The position numbers and the translations under genes are program-made. Source: Phenylobacterium sp. (GTDB lineage: Bacteria; Pseudomonadota; Alphaproteobacteria; Caulobacterales; Caulobacteraceae). From it: a stretch of DNA of 64,000 nt. Location of the stretch: assembly GCF_013911965.1 (NCBI RefSeq), contig NZ_JACESE010000011.1:86370-150369 (forward strand), written 5' to 3'. Of the stretch, positions 1-9,968 are shown piece by piece. The number at the start of each line of letters is the position of its first letter. Position 1 is the stretch's first letter. The notes under the pieces are model-generated. The model had not been told where the DNA came from. It did no database searches and saw nothing but the letters and a program-made list of their open reading frames with translations.

Positions 1-1178
1 GCATCCACTTCCTGCGCTACGGGCCGCCGCTGCACCGGGTCTGGCTGGGGGACGGGCGATACGACTGGGAATTCACCGACCTGGCGTTCGCCGAGCTGAG
101 ACGGCGCGACATCGTCCCGATCGCCGACCTCTGCCACTTCGGCGTGCCGGATTGGATCGGCAACTTCCAGAACCCCGACTTCCCCGCCCTCTTCGCCCGT
201 TACGCCGGCGACTTCGCACGGCGCTTTCCCTGGGTGCAGCTCTACACCCCGATCAACGAGATGTTCATCTGCGCCACCTTCTCGGCCAGGTACGGCTGGT
301 GGAACGAGCAGATGACGACCGACCGCGGCTTCGTCACCGCCCTCAAGCACATCGCCCGGGCCAATGTGTTGGCCATGCAGGCGATCCTGGACGTGCGTCC
401 CGACGCGCTCTTCGTACAGAGCGAGTCCTCCGAATACTTCCATGCCGACAGTCCCGCGGCCATCGGCCCGGCGGAGTTCATGAACGCCGTGCGCTTCCTG
501 GCGCTCGACCTGAACTACGGGATCCGGGTCAATTCCGAGATGTACCGCTACCTGATGGACAACGGGATGACGGCGGCGGAGTACGACTTCTTCATGCACG
601 CGCGGCTGAAGTCGCACTGCATCCTCGGCAATGACTACTACGTCACCAACGAGCACCGGATCTGGCCGGACGGCCACACCCGCGCCGCCGGGGAGGTGTT
701 CGGCTACGACGAGATCACGCGGCAGTACTACGCCCGCTATCACCTGCCGGTGATGCACACCGAGACCAACTACCTTCAGGGCGAACGGGGCGACGAGGCG
801 GTCCTGTGGCTCTGGAAGGAGTGGGCCAACGTCCTGCGCATCCGCAACGACGGCGTGCCGATCGTCGGCTTCACCTGGTATTCGCTGACCGATCAGGTCG
901 ATTGGGACACGGCGCTTCGCGAAAAGAACGGGCGGGTGAACGCGCTTGGGCTCTATGACCTCGACCGGCGAATCCGGCCCGTAGGCCAGGCCTACAAGGA
1001 GCTGATCGCCGCCTGGCGCGACGTCCTTCCCACCCAGAGCATCTGCCTGCAGGTCCCGGTCATCCTGCCCAGCGAGTTCGAGGAGGGCTTCGTGCAGCGC
1101 CGGATGGCCGAAGCGCGCGAGCGCCGGCTCGCGCGGGGTTCGGCCGGGACGCTTCCTGGCGCGGGTCGAAGCGACTGA
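1..1178 (+). CDS. Glycoside hydrolase family 1-like protein, 5' end outside the window
   Basis: The reading frame is open from base 3, so the true start lies upstream and only the C-terminal part is seen. The sequence has the GH1 barrel pattern: a TPINEMF stretch near base 255 corresponds to the family's T-x-N-E-P acid/base motif with Met in place of Pro, and HTETNY near base 762 corresponds to the nucleophile motif T-E-N-G. The stretch GFTWYSLTDQVDW is also typical of the C-terminal GH1 core. GH1 enzymes hydrolyse beta-glucosides or beta-galactosides; the substrate here cannot be told. Homologues of this branch may be fused to a sugar-nucleotide reductase, which the missing 5' part could hold. 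It ends 36 bp before the convergent SDR gene. Confidence 0.75.
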   Translation, partial: IHFLRYGPPLHRVWLGDGRYDWEFTDLAFAELRRRDIVPIADLCHFGVPDWIGNFQNPDFPALFARYAGDFARRFPWVQLYTPINEMFICATFSARYGWWNEQMTTDRGFVTALKHIARANVLAMQAILDVRPDALFVQSESSEYFHADSPAAIGPAEFMNAVRFLALDLNYGIRVNSEMYRYLMDNGMTAAEYDFFMHARLKSHCILGNDYYVTNEHRIWPDGHTRAAGEVFGYDEITRQYYARYHLPVMHTETNYLQGERGDEAVLWLWKEWANVLRIRNDGVPIVGFTWYSLTDQVDWDTALREKNGRVNALGLYDLDRRIRPVGQAYKELIAAWRDVLPTQSICLQVPVILPSEFEEGFVQRRMAEARERRLARGSAGTLPGAGRSD

Positions 1179-1214
1179 AAGGAAGCTCCTGGTCACGGCG
1201 GCGGCCTGACGGCC

Positions 1215-2069
1215 TCAGAGCATCGGCCGGCCGCCGGTGACGGCCACCGTTGCGCCCGAGACGTAGCTCGCCTCGTCCGAGGCCAGGAGCACATAGACCG
1301 GTGCGACTTCCTTGGGCTGGCCCGGCCGCTTCATCGGGGTGTTGGCCCCGAACTGCCTCACCTTCTCGGGCGGCATGGTGGCCGGGATCAGCGGGGTCCA
1401 GATCGGACCCGGCGCGACGCAGTTCACCCGCACCCCCTTCTCGGCGAGCATCTGCGCCAGACCTGCGGTGAAGTTCTGGATGGCGCCCTTGGTGGTCGCA
1501 TAAGGCAGCAGGGAGGGATTGGGATCGTCCGCGTTGATGGAGGTGGTGTTGATGATCGCCGACCCCGGCTTCAGGTGCGGCAGGGCCGCCTTGGCCAGGT
1601 GGAACATGGCGTGGATGTTGACCTGGAAGGTCCGCGCCCAGGCCTCCTCGCTGATCTCGTCGAGGCTCTTGTAGGTCGCCTGCTCGGCGGCGTTGTCGAC
1701 CAGCACGTCGAGCCGACCGAATTCGCTGACGGTCTTCTCCACCAAGGCGCGGCAATGCGCCGGGTCGGCAAGGTCGCCGGGCAGCAAGAGGCAGCGACGT
1801 CCCGCCGTCTCCACCCAGCGCCGGGTCTCCTCGGCGTCGTCGTGCTCGTTGAGATAGCCGATCGCGACGTCTGCGCCCTCCCGCGCGAACGCGATGGCCA
1901 CGGCCCGCCCAATGCCGCTGTCCCCGCCGGTGATCAGGGCTGCCTTGCCTGCCAGGCGGCCCGATCCCTTGTAGGACTGCTCGCCGTGGTCGGGCTTGGG
2001 CTCCATCTGTGACGTCGTCCCCGGCGGGGTTTGGCTCTGGTCGGGGAACGGCGGCTGGGGCTCGGTCAT
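1215..2069 (-). CDS. SDR family oxidoreductase (YghA-like), 284 aa
   Basis: A classical short-chain dehydrogenase with a hydrophilic N-terminal extension of about 45 residues rich in Pro and Gln, as in the YghA/GsiB-associated stress SDRs. The NAD(P)-binding motif TGGDSGIGRA follows the extension, NNAAEQ-like DNAAEQ replaces NNAG, and the catalytic Ser and Tyr-x-x-x-Lys are in NTTSINADD and YATTKGA. I chose the ATG at 2069 because GGAGG lies 6 bases upstream; the frame stays open much further but has no such site. It is divergent from groES. A GAAAC-N17-CGTT element 30 to 55 bases upstream suggests control by the general stress sigma factor EcfG. Substrate unknown. Confidence 0.85.
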   Translation of the reverse strand: MTEPQPPFPDQSQTPPGTTSQMEPKPDHGEQSYKGSGRLAGKAALITGGDSGIGRAVAIAFAREGADVAIGYLNEHDDAEETRRWVETAGRRCLLLPGDLADPAHCRALVEKTVSEFGRLDVLVDNAAEQATYKSLDEISEEAWARTFQVNIHAMFHLAKAALPHLKPGSAIINTTSINADDPNPSLLPYATTKGAIQNFTAGLAQMLAEKGVRVNCVAPGPIWTPLIPATMPPEKVRQFGANTPMKRPGQPKEVAPVYVLLASDEASYVSGATVAVTGGRPML

Positions 2070-2100
2070 CTTGGCCTCCGAGTGGAACGGACCAGCGCAA

Positions 2101-2126
2101 AACGTAGGGCTGGGCGACGGGGTTTC
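2101..2126 (-). promoter_or_regulatory. Candidate EcfG-type promoter of the SDR gene
   Basis: Read on the minus strand this is GAAAC-N17-CGTT, one mismatch from the alphaproteobacterial EcfG consensus GGAAC-N16/17-CGTT. The same GAAAC-N17-CGTT form recurs at 10952 and 20729, each ahead of a stress-type gene, which makes chance less likely. Confidence 0.45.
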
Positions 2127-2158
2127 GCGGAACTCCACTTGGCCTGCACTGTCTAGAC

Positions 2159-2176
2159 GGTGCACTGTGGTGCACC
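2159..2176. promoter_or_regulatory. Dyad GGTGCA-N6-TGCACC between SDR and groES
   Basis: A perfect inverted repeat with 6-base arms around CTGTGG. The 5-base core GTGCA-N6-TGCAC recurs exactly at 23502 and imperfectly at 20759 and 44547, always in promoter regions. It is a candidate operator of an unidentified regulator; the small XRE protein encoded at 10081 is one possibility. It is not a CIRCE element. Confidence 0.45.
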
Positions 2177-2224
2177 ATCGGAGCCCGCCGCAAGCAACGT
2201 CACCGCACGAGTACTTCCTTTTGC

Positions 2225-2249
2225 GGAACTTTGCCGCTTCGCCGACGTT
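2225..2249 (+). promoter_or_regulatory. EcfG-type promoter of groESL
   Basis: GGAAC at 2225-2229 and CGTT at 2246-2249 with a 16-base spacer match the consensus of the general stress sigma factor EcfG (SigT in Caulobacter) exactly. It lies about 120 bases upstream of groES. No CIRCE element and no convincing RpoH promoter were seen between the SDR gene and groES. Confidence 0.7.
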
Positions 2250-2367
2250 TCGCGCGCGAGGGGCCGGCCGGGCTGACATGGCGCAGCTGGCGCGCCGCCC
2301 TTTCGGCTGAACTTTAAGAGGATGAAGGGGCTGGGCCCCTGGGCCCGGCGGAGGAACGGAGGCTGGA

Positions 2368-4297
<1,930 letters not shown>

Positions 4298-4314
4298 GCA
4301 AACCCACTAGCACG

Positions 4315-4350
4315 ACGCCGGCCGCCCCTCTCAGCGGCCGGCGTTCTTTC
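4315..4350 (+). terminator. Intrinsic terminator after groEL
   Basis: An 11-bp perfect stem (4315-4325 with 4334-4344), 8-base loop, followed by TCTTTCTCT. It lies between the convergent ends of groEL and the antiporter gene. A further small dyad, GACAC-N9-GTGTC at 4354-4372 with an AT-rich centre, lies beyond it and may serve the opposite strand. Confidence 0.75.
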
Positions 4351-4399
4351 TCTGACACTATATATACGTGTCGCTGCGAGCGCCTTCTGCGCGGGGCGC

Positions 4400-6133
4400 T
4401 CAGGGCGAACGCGCCACCGCCTCCAGGCCTTGTTCCGGCTGAGGCGGCAGCAGGATGCCGGCCTCGCTGAGATCGGCCAGCATGGTGCGGGCGATCTCGC
4501 TCTCCCCCATCACCACCCGGTCCGCGCCGCTCGCCAGGAGACGGTCGGTCTGCTCCTCCGAATGGGCCCTGGCCACGATGCGAAGCTGAGGATTGAGGGC
4601 GCGGGCGCGGGTGACGATCTCGCCGCTCTCGAATCCGTCGGGGATCGCCAGGACGAGGCAGACGGCGGTCTTGGCGCCGGCCGCCAGTAGCACCTCCTCA
4701 CGCGTCGCGTTCCCCAGGATCGCAATCTCAGCGTTGCGACGCAGGGCTTCGACCCGCTCGATGTCGGTCTCGATGACCGCCGCCTTCACGCCGTCCCGGT
4801 CGAGGGCCTCCTTGATCCGCCGGCCGACGCGGCCGTAGCCCACCACGATCACATGTCCGGCCAGTTCGCTCTGGTGAGGGGCGGCGATATCGATCTTGAG
4901 CGGCTGGTCGCCCAGGTCCCGAATCGGGGTGCGCCCGAGCCGCCTCGCCCGCATTTCCGTGGCCAGCGAGAAGACCGCGGGGTTGAGCAGGATCGAGCCG
5001 ATGGCGCCTGCCAGCACAAGGTCGCGCGCCTCCTCCGGCAGCAGGCCGAGGTTCTGGGACATGGAGGTGAGGATGAAGGAGAACTCGCCGATCTGGGCGA
5101 GGCTCGCGGCGATGAGCACCGCCGTGTCCTGCGGGTGGCGGAAGGCGCGCACGATCAGGAAGGCGGCGACCGACTTGCCCACGACGATGGTGAGCACCGT
5201 CGCCAGCACTGCAAGCGGCCGCTCGAGCAGGGTCCGGGGGTCGAACAGCATGCCGACCGAGACGAAGAACAGCACCGCAAAGGCGTCGCGGAGCGGAAGG
5301 ATGTTGTCGCCCGCCTTATGGCTGAGTTCCGACTCCTTGAGGATCATGCCGGCGGCGAAGGCCCCGAGGGCGAAGGAGACGTCGAACAGCTTGGCGGCGC
5401 CATAGGCGACGCCCACCGCCATGCTGAGGACGGTCAGGGTGAAGAGTTCACGCGACCCGAGGCTGGCGACCTTGGCCAGCGACCAGGGGATCACTCGGCG
5501 GCCGACGAGGATCATCAGGGCGACGAAGGCGGCCAGCTTGCCGAAGGTCGCGGCGAGCGACAGCCCCACGCCGCCATGCTCGGCGAACACGTCGGGGCGG
5601 CCGCCCGGCAAGGCCCCGGCGATCACGGGAAGGAACACCAGGGCGGCCACCATGACCAGGTCCTCGATGACCAGCCAGCCGACCGCGATGTGGCCGCTTC
5701 GGGTGTCCAGCAGCTGGCGCTCCTCGAGCGCGCGGACGAGGACGACCGTGCTCGCCACCGAAAGGGCGAGGCCGAATGTGAGGCCGCTGGCGAGCGGCCA
5801 GCCCATCCCCAGCGCCAGTCCTGCGCCGAGCAGGGTCGCGACGACAATCTGAGCGATCGCGCCCGGCAGCGCGATGCTCTGGACCTTGACGAGATCGCGA
5901 TAGGAGAAGTGCAGCCCCACCCCGAACATCAGCAGGATGACGCCGATCTCGGCTAGTTCGGAGGCCAGCTCCGGATTGGCCGTGAAGCCGGGGGTGGACG
6001 GGCCCAGCGCGACGCCGGCCAGCAGATATCCCAGGATCGGCGGCAGGCGCAGCCGGCCGGCGATGAGTCCCAACACCGACGCCCCGACGAAAGCCAGGGT
6101 AAGGGTGGCGATCAGGGGCGTCTCGTGCAGCAT
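4400..6133 (-). CDS. CPA2 cation:proton antiporter with RCK domain (KefB/YbaL type), 577 aa
   Basis: About twelve hydrophobic segments fill residues 5-390 in the CPA2 monovalent cation:proton antiporter pattern, including LVIEDLVMV near 155 with the acidic pair used in ion exchange. A TrkA-N/RCK domain follows from about residue 426, with the nucleotide-binding motif VVGYGRVGRR. Proteins of this type extrude K+ or Na+ in exchange for H+ and acidify the cytoplasm during electrophile or oxidative stress. KefB/YbaL homologues are standing members of transmissible heat-resistance loci. It lies downstream of the degP-like gene on the same strand, 70 bases apart. Confidence 0.9.
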   Translation of the reverse strand: MLHETPLIATLTLAFVGASVLGLIAGRLRLPPILGYLLAGVALGPSTPGFTANPELASELAEIGVILLMFGVGLHFSYRDLVKVQSIALPGAIAQIVVATLLGAGLALGMGWPLASGLTFGLALSVASTVVLVRALEERQLLDTRSGHIAVGWLVIEDLVMVAALVFLPVIAGALPGGRPDVFAEHGGVGLSLAATFGKLAAFVALMILVGRRVIPWSLAKVASLGSRELFTLTVLSMAVGVAYGAAKLFDVSFALGAFAAGMILKESELSHKAGDNILPLRDAFAVLFFVSVGMLFDPRTLLERPLAVLATVLTIVVGKSVAAFLIVRAFRHPQDTAVLIAASLAQIGEFSFILTSMSQNLGLLPEEARDLVLAGAIGSILLNPAVFSLATEMRARRLGRTPIRDLGDQPLKIDIAAPHQSELAGHVIVVGYGRVGRRIKEALDRDGVKAAVIETDIERVEALRRNAEIAILGNATREEVLLAAGAKTAVCLVLAIPDGFESGEIVTRARALNPQLRIVARAHSEEQTDRLLASGADRVVMGESEIARTMLADLSEAGILLPPQPEQGLEAVARSP

Positions 6134-6203
6134 GCGGACCCGTCCTCGGCTGGGCGCGCCGGCGGTCGGATCTGGTGTCCGCCGCCGGCGACGCCGTGTC
6201 GCC

Positions 6204-7652
6204 TCAGCTCGTCAGCCGCAGCGGCACGAACAGGCTCCGCCCCTCACGCCACACGCGCACCAGCACCGAAGGCCGGCCTTGGCGCCGCGCCGCATCGATC
6301 GCCTCGCGGACATCGGCCGGCGCTGCGACGCTGCGCTCGCCCACACGGTCGATCACGTCGCCGGCGCGGAGCCCCTTCTCAGCGGCGTCCGAGCCTGGCG
6401 AGACCGCGTCGATGACGACGCCGCGCGCCGTCGCCGGCAGCCGGTATTGCGTGCGGGCCGCCTGGTCGAGCGGGCGCAGGGTCAGGCCGAGGCTCGCCGC
6501 GTCCGCCGGATTGACCACGCCGGGCGCATCATCGGCGGGCCGGCGCCCGGCCCGCAGCTCCAGGGTCTGGCGACGGCCTTCGCGCCAGATCTCCAGCCGC
6601 AGCCGGTCGCCCTCGCGGGCGGCGCCGACGCGCCGGGTCAGGTCGGACGACGAGGTCAGCTCCTGGCCGTTCAGGCTGAGGATCGCATCGCCCGCGCGCA
6701 GGCCGGCCAGGTCGCCGGGCCCGCCCGGGGTCACCTCGGCCACCAGGGCGCCCTTGCGGCCTGGAATGCCGAGGCTCTCGGCGATCTCCGGCGTGAGGTT
6801 CTGCACCATGGCGCCGATGTAGCCGCGGACGATCGAACCGCCGGAGATGAGCTGCTTGGTGATGCGGTCGGCGATCTCGGCGGGAATGGCGAAGCCGATG
6901 CCGACCGAGCCGCCCGAGGGCGAGAAGATGGCCGTGTTGACGCCGATCACCCGGCCGTAGACGTCGAAGGTCGGACCGCCGGAGTTGCCTCGGTTGATGG
7001 GGGCGTCGATTTGCAGGTAGTCCACATAGGCCTCGCCGATGTCGCGGCCATAGGCCGAGACGATGCCCGAGGTGGCGGTGCCGCCGAGGCCGAAGGGATT
7101 GCCCATGGCGATCACCCAGTCGCCGACCCGCGGCCGCGCGTTGGTCTCGAACGTCACATAGGGGAAGTTCGAGCCCTCGACCTTCAGCACCGCCAGGTCC
7201 GTCAGCGGATCGCGGCCAATCACGCGCGCCTCGAGCTCGCGCCCCTCGTTGGTGCGCACGCTCACCTTGGTGGCGTTCTCCACCACATGGTTGTTGGTGA
7301 CGATGTAGCCGGTCGGCGTGATGAAGAAGCCCGAGCCCGACACCCGCGCATTCGGCAGCGACGGCGTCCCGTTGTTGCCGTCCGGCGCCCCGGGGAATCC
7401 GAAGAAGAACGGGAAGCCGGGGAACAGCTGCGGCAGGTTCGGGCGGGCCGGAGCGCTGCGGGTCACGTCGATGGAGACCACGGCGGGCGCGACGCGCTGG
7501 ACGATATCGGCAAAGCTCGACGGGACGCCGGCCGGCAGATTGCGCGCCGGTTGGGCCGCGGCCGCCGGGGCGGTCAGCGGACCCACGCCGCCTGCGGCCA
7601 GCGCGGCGGCGAGGGCGACAGAACAAAGCAGGCGCGATTGGCGCTTAAGCAT
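6204..7652 (-). CDS. Periplasmic serine protease, DegP/HtrA family, 482 aa
   Basis: A signal peptide covers about residues 1-33 (Lys-Arg start, Ala-rich core, cleavage near AAAAQ). The trypsin-like domain has the triad His122 (TNNHVVENA), Asp152 (DPLTDLAVLK) and Ser224 (NRGNSGGPT). Two PDZ domains follow, near 290-370 and 395-480. The enzyme degrades or refolds damaged envelope proteins. A Gly/Pro/Phe-rich linker (PGFPFFFGFPG) near residues 78-88 is the LA-loop-like segment. degP homologues are typical of heat-resistance loci. A minus-strand terminator lies just upstream, so it either has its own promoter or depends on readthrough. Confidence 0.92.
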   Translation of the reverse strand: MLKRQSRLLCSVALAAALAAGGVGPLTAPAAAAQPARNLPAGVPSSFADIVQRVAPAVVSIDVTRSAPARPNLPQLFPGFPFFFGFPGAPDGNNGTPSLPNARVSGSGFFITPTGYIVTNNHVVENATKVSVRTNEGRELEARVIGRDPLTDLAVLKVEGSNFPYVTFETNARPRVGDWVIAMGNPFGLGGTATSGIVSAYGRDIGEAYVDYLQIDAPINRGNSGGPTFDVYGRVIGVNTAIFSPSGGSVGIGFAIPAEIADRITKQLISGGSIVRGYIGAMVQNLTPEIAESLGIPGRKGALVAEVTPGGPGDLAGLRAGDAILSLNGQELTSSSDLTRRVGAAREGDRLRLEIWREGRRQTLELRAGRRPADDAPGVVNPADAASLGLTLRPLDQAARTQYRLPATARGVVIDAVSPGSDAAEKGLRAGDVIDRVGERSVAAPADVREAIDAARRQGRPSVLVRVWREGRSLFVPLRLTS

Positions 7653-7671
7653 GTCTCTCCTCTCCTCGGAC

Positions 7672-7711
7672 TAAGAAAAGGAGACCGGCGGGAGCGGCCC
7701 CGCCGGTCTCC
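7672..7711 (-). terminator. Intrinsic terminator between the NDUFS4-like gene and degP-like gene
   Basis: A perfect 13-bp stem (7680-7692 with 7699-7711) with a 6-base loop. On the minus strand it is followed by CTTTTCTT, a T-rich tail. It should end or attenuate the transcript coming from 8747 before the protease gene. Confidence 0.75.
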
Positions 7712-7714
7712 GGT

Positions 7715-8401
7715 TCAGGCCGCGCGGGGCGGCTCCCAGCGGTAGCAGTCGGCGTCCGCCGCCTCGTGGGCGTCGAGACGGGCGAGCGCCGAGCGCACCT
7801 CAGCCAGCCGCGAGACGTGCTCGCGGACCGGGGCTTCGCCCGCTTCCACCTCGAGCAGGTACTCGTCCCATTCCCAGGAGCGCAGGATGGCGCGCTTCTG
7901 CTCCGGCGAGAGCGAGGAATCGGCGAGCACGGCGTCGGGCGAGGCGTAGACCGCCTCCGGGCTGAGATAGAGCCGGTCGGCCTCGGCCGCGCCGAGGCGG
8001 TCGGAGGGCGGCTGCGGACGGTTCTCGTTGTCGGCGCTGAGGGGCCGCTCGGCGCCCCTGCCCTCGCCATACGGCGGCGCGCCGGCGCCGCCCTGGATCT
8101 CGAAGGCCAGGCCCTGGCGCTGGCAGTAGCCGATCGCCGCCTCCGCCGTCGGGAACGACAGGCGCACCTGCTGGAGGGTGTCGGTGGATTCGGTCCAGCC
8201 CATCAGCGGCTCGATCCGCGGCGCGCTACGCGGCTTGAACGTCAGGGTCCAGCCCCTGGCCGTGGCGAGGCCGCTGCTCATGGCCGACCGCTCGTTCGGC
8301 CGGATCACGGCCACGGCGTCGGCGGGCAGGGCCGAGGCGTGACGGCGGGCGGCGACCGACGGGGTCGTGGTCCCAAGGTTGAAATCTGTCGAATCGAACA
8401 T
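7715..8401 (-). CDS. NDUFS4-like domain protein with a C-terminal LSxEQK motif domain, 228 aa
   Basis: Residues about 30-105 match the ETC complex I subunit (NDUFS4/NuoE-accessory) fold: SAMSSGLATARGW, FKPRSAPRIEPLMGW and TLQQVRLSFPTAEAAIGYC are the family signatures. In complex I this 18-kDa subunit stabilises the NADH module. Here a low-complexity linker (110-140) leads to a helical segment at 145-185 (SPEAVYASPDAVLADSSLSP) followed by QKRAILRSWEWDE, which also occurs in the next gene upstream (8415). The two genes are 13 bases apart and form an operon. The fusion suggests a stress-time modifier of respiratory complex I, but that is inference. Confidence 0.65.
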   Translation of the reverse strand: MFDSTDFNLGTTTPSVAARRHASALPADAVAVIRPNERSAMSSGLATARGWTLTFKPRSAPRIEPLMGWTESTDTLQQVRLSFPTAEAAIGYCQRQGLAFEIQGGAGAPPYGEGRGAERPLSADNENRPQPPSDRLGAAEADRLYLSPEAVYASPDAVLADSSLSPEQKRAILRSWEWDEYLLEVEAGEAPVREHVSRLAEVRSALARLDAHEAADADCYRWEPPRAA

Positions 8402-8414
8402 GGCTCAACTCCGA

Positions 8415-8747
8415 TCAGTTCTGGGCGCGCCCTGCCTCCCGATCGGGCGACAGCGTTGCGAACGCCCCTTCGAACTCGTCGGCCGCCGCAGGATCGAACC
8501 GGGCCAGGGCGCCCAGCACGGCCTCGCAGGCCGCGGTCTGCGCGGTCCCGTCGCGGGCTTCGCGCAGAAGGTCCCGGGCCCAGCTCCAAAGGATCAGGCG
8601 CTTCTCCTCGCGGGACAGCCAGGCGTGGTTGGCCACCACGTCGGGCGAGGCGAAGGCCGTTCTCGGATCCAGCAGAGCGTCGACGAAGGGGCGACCGACG
8701 ATGGCGATCCCGGCGGGCGCGGACACGCCCTGGCTTTGGGTTGTCAT
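8415..8747 (-). CDS. Small protein with the ASPDxVxxxxxLSxEEKRxILxSW motif, 110 aa
   Basis: Not recognised as a named family. Residues 31-60 (AFASPDVVANHAWLSREEKR, then LILWSWARD) closely match residues 150-180 of the downstream NDUFS4-like protein. Similar motifs are common in small alphaproteobacterial proteins of unknown function near stress genes. The protein has no membrane segment or signal peptide and no cysteine-rich site. It forms a two-gene unit with the NDUFS4-like gene; the shared motif implies that both bind a common partner, which is inference. Confidence 0.6.
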   Translation of the reverse strand: MTTQSQGVSAPAGIAIVGRPFVDALLDPRTAFASPDVVANHAWLSREEKRLILWSWARDLLREARDGTAQTAACEAVLGALARFDPAAADEFEGAFATLSPDREAGRAQN

Positions 8748-8768
8748 GGCGTAGCTCCGGAAAGGATT

Positions 8769-8801
8769 CCGCGCCGCCCGCGCCTGGCGCGGACGGCGCG
8801 G
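8769..8801 (-). terminator. Long GC hairpin after the first sHsp gene
   Basis: Arms 8769-8784 and 8786-8801 match at 15 of 16 positions. On the minus strand the hairpin sits 8 bases after the sHsp stop codon and before the 110-aa gene, followed by AATCCTTT. It is probably a terminator or an mRNA-stabilising hairpin. Confidence 0.55.
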
Positions 8802-8808
8802 CGCTCAG

Positions 8809-9324
8809 TTAGCCCTTGCTGATCGGGATCCTCCGGACGCCCTCCTGCTGGGCCTTGGACTTCGGAAGGGTGACCGTCAGGACGCCCTTCTTGAAGTTGG
8901 CCTTGATCGCATCCTCGTCGATGGCGACAGGCACCGGCACCACCCGCTCGAAGCGGCCATAGTAGTGCTCGCTGTAGTGCCGATCCTTGTCCTCGACATC
9001 GGAGCGCTTCTCGCCCCGCAGGACCAGGACGCCGTCTTCGAACACCACGTCGACGTCGTTTTCATCCATGCCCGGCAGCTCGGCCGAAACGCGGATGGTC
9101 TTGGCGTCCTCGGCCACCTCGACGCTGGGCCAACTGGCGGAGCGGCCCAGGATGGAGCCCCCGAAGTCGCGGAAGACGTCGTCGAAGAGGCGGTTCACCT
9201 CTCGATGAAGGGTGAGGAACGGATGGGTTTCCTCGTCGCGACGAGAGGTCGTGGTGAGCGCGCCCTCGTGCGGACGATGGTCATGCTCATGCCGTCCCCA
9301 AGGGATCAGATCACGAAGTTGCAT
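8809..9324 (-). CDS. Small heat shock protein, Hsp20/alpha-crystallin family, 171 aa
   Basis: An N-terminal arm with the HPFLTLHREVNRLFDDVF segment is followed by an alpha-crystallin domain from about residue 63. It contains the family features ELPGMDENDVDV, LRGEKRSD and the GVLTVTLPKSK strand, and ends in the I-x-I-type tail RRIPISKG that locks oligomers. It holds unfolding proteins for refolding by ATP-dependent chaperones. It is class C-like, close to the sHsp encoded at 44691 (both share LHRE-NRLFDDVFR). It lies 73 bases downstream of a class-A sHsp gene and could be co-transcribed from its promoter. Confidence 0.93.
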   Translation of the reverse strand: MQLRDLIPWGRHEHDHRPHEGALTTTSRRDEETHPFLTLHREVNRLFDDVFRDFGGSILGRSASWPSVEVAEDAKTIRVSAELPGMDENDVDVVFEDGVLVLRGEKRSDVEDKDRHYSEHYYGRFERVVPVPVAIDEDAIKANFKKGVLTVTLPKSKAQQEGVRRIPISKG

Positions 9325-9397
9325 CGTCAGCTCTCCTCTACGAGGCGGCCTGACGCCGCGAACCTGCGCGGCGCCGGCCGCCGGCCATCACGGTCGC

Positions 9398-9874
9398 TCA
9401 GTGGGTCTTCTGCTCCGTCTCGCCGGAGCCGATGGCGGACTGGCCCGAACCGGTGATCTCGATCCTCTTCGGCTTCAGGGCCTCCGGGATCTCCCGCACC
9501 AGCTCGAGGGTCAGCAGGCCGTTCTCCAGGCGCGCGTTCTGCACGCGCACATGGTCGGCGAGCTCGAAGGTCCGACGGAACGGCTGCTGGGCGATGCCGC
9601 GATAGACGACCTCGCCGTCCTCCTGCACCTCCTGCGGCCGGCCGCTGACGGTCAGCCGGTTGGGTTCGGAGACGATCTCCAGATCGCCGTCGCGGAAGCC
9701 CGGCACCGCCAGAACGATGCGGTAGTGATCGCCGTCGGCCTGCACGACATTGTAGGGAGGCCAGTTCAGGCCAGGGACCGAGCCGCTCATCGCACGGTCC
9801 ATCAGGCTCAGCGCGCTGTCGACGCTCGGCATGGGCCGATAGCCGGACATCGGCGTCATAGTGTTCATCCTCAT
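9398..9874 (-). CDS. Small heat shock protein, IbpA-like class A, 158 aa
   Basis: The alpha-crystallin domain covers about residues 32-125, starting at WPPYNVVQADGDHYRI and containing LAVPGFRDGDLEI, SEPNRLTVSGR and ENGLLTLELVREIPEA, followed by KPKRIEI. This is the IbpA/HspA class found under ROSE control in rhizobia. I chose the ATG at 9874 (MRMNTM) because GGAGGA lies 8 bases upstream; the frame is open to 9949. An RpoH-type promoter and a leader able to fold over the ribosome-binding site precede it (see those entries). Its product should protect aggregating proteins, probably together with the other sHsps and Lon or FtsH. Confidence 0.93.
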   Translation of the reverse strand: MRMNTMTPMSGYRPMPSVDSALSLMDRAMSGSVPGLNWPPYNVVQADGDHYRIVLAVPGFRDGDLEIVSEPNRLTVSGRPQEVQEDGEVVYRGIAQQPFRRTFELADHVRVQNARLENGLLTLELVREIPEALKPKRIEITGSGQSAIGSGETEQKTH

Positions 9875-9962
9875 GGTCCAAGTCCTCCGTTGAGCAACAT
9901 GGGTTTGAGGAGCGCCGGACACCGCCGGCGCCCGCCGCCGGACCTTCATCAGCGTCCGGCAA
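9875..9962 (-). promoter_or_regulatory. Candidate ROSE-type RNA thermometer in sHsp leader
   Basis: The roughly 88-base GC-rich leader has a 7-bp hairpin (9954-9960 with 9937-9943) and a final hairpin in which TCCTC (9907-9911) can pair with GAGGA (9883-9887) of the Shine-Dalgarno sequence. The loop carries UUGCU (9893-9897) six bases before AGGA, the U(U/C)GCU arrangement that defines ROSE elements. Melting of this hairpin at high temperature would free the ribosome-binding site. The sHsp gene at 15343 has the same UUGCU-N6-AGGA layout. Confidence 0.6.
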
Positions 9963-9968
9963 GACTTG

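Noticed and set aside
2070-2367. CIRCE operator upstream of groES
   Set aside because: No TTAGCACTC-N9-GAGTGCTAA or near form is present; the GGTGCA-N6-TGCACC dyad has different arms and spacing.
4853-5956. Long plus-strand open frames opposite the antiporter, protease, ftsH and virB4 genes
   Set aside because: They are antisense shadows of GC-rich genes, with Arg/Gly/His-rich products lacking recognisable domains.
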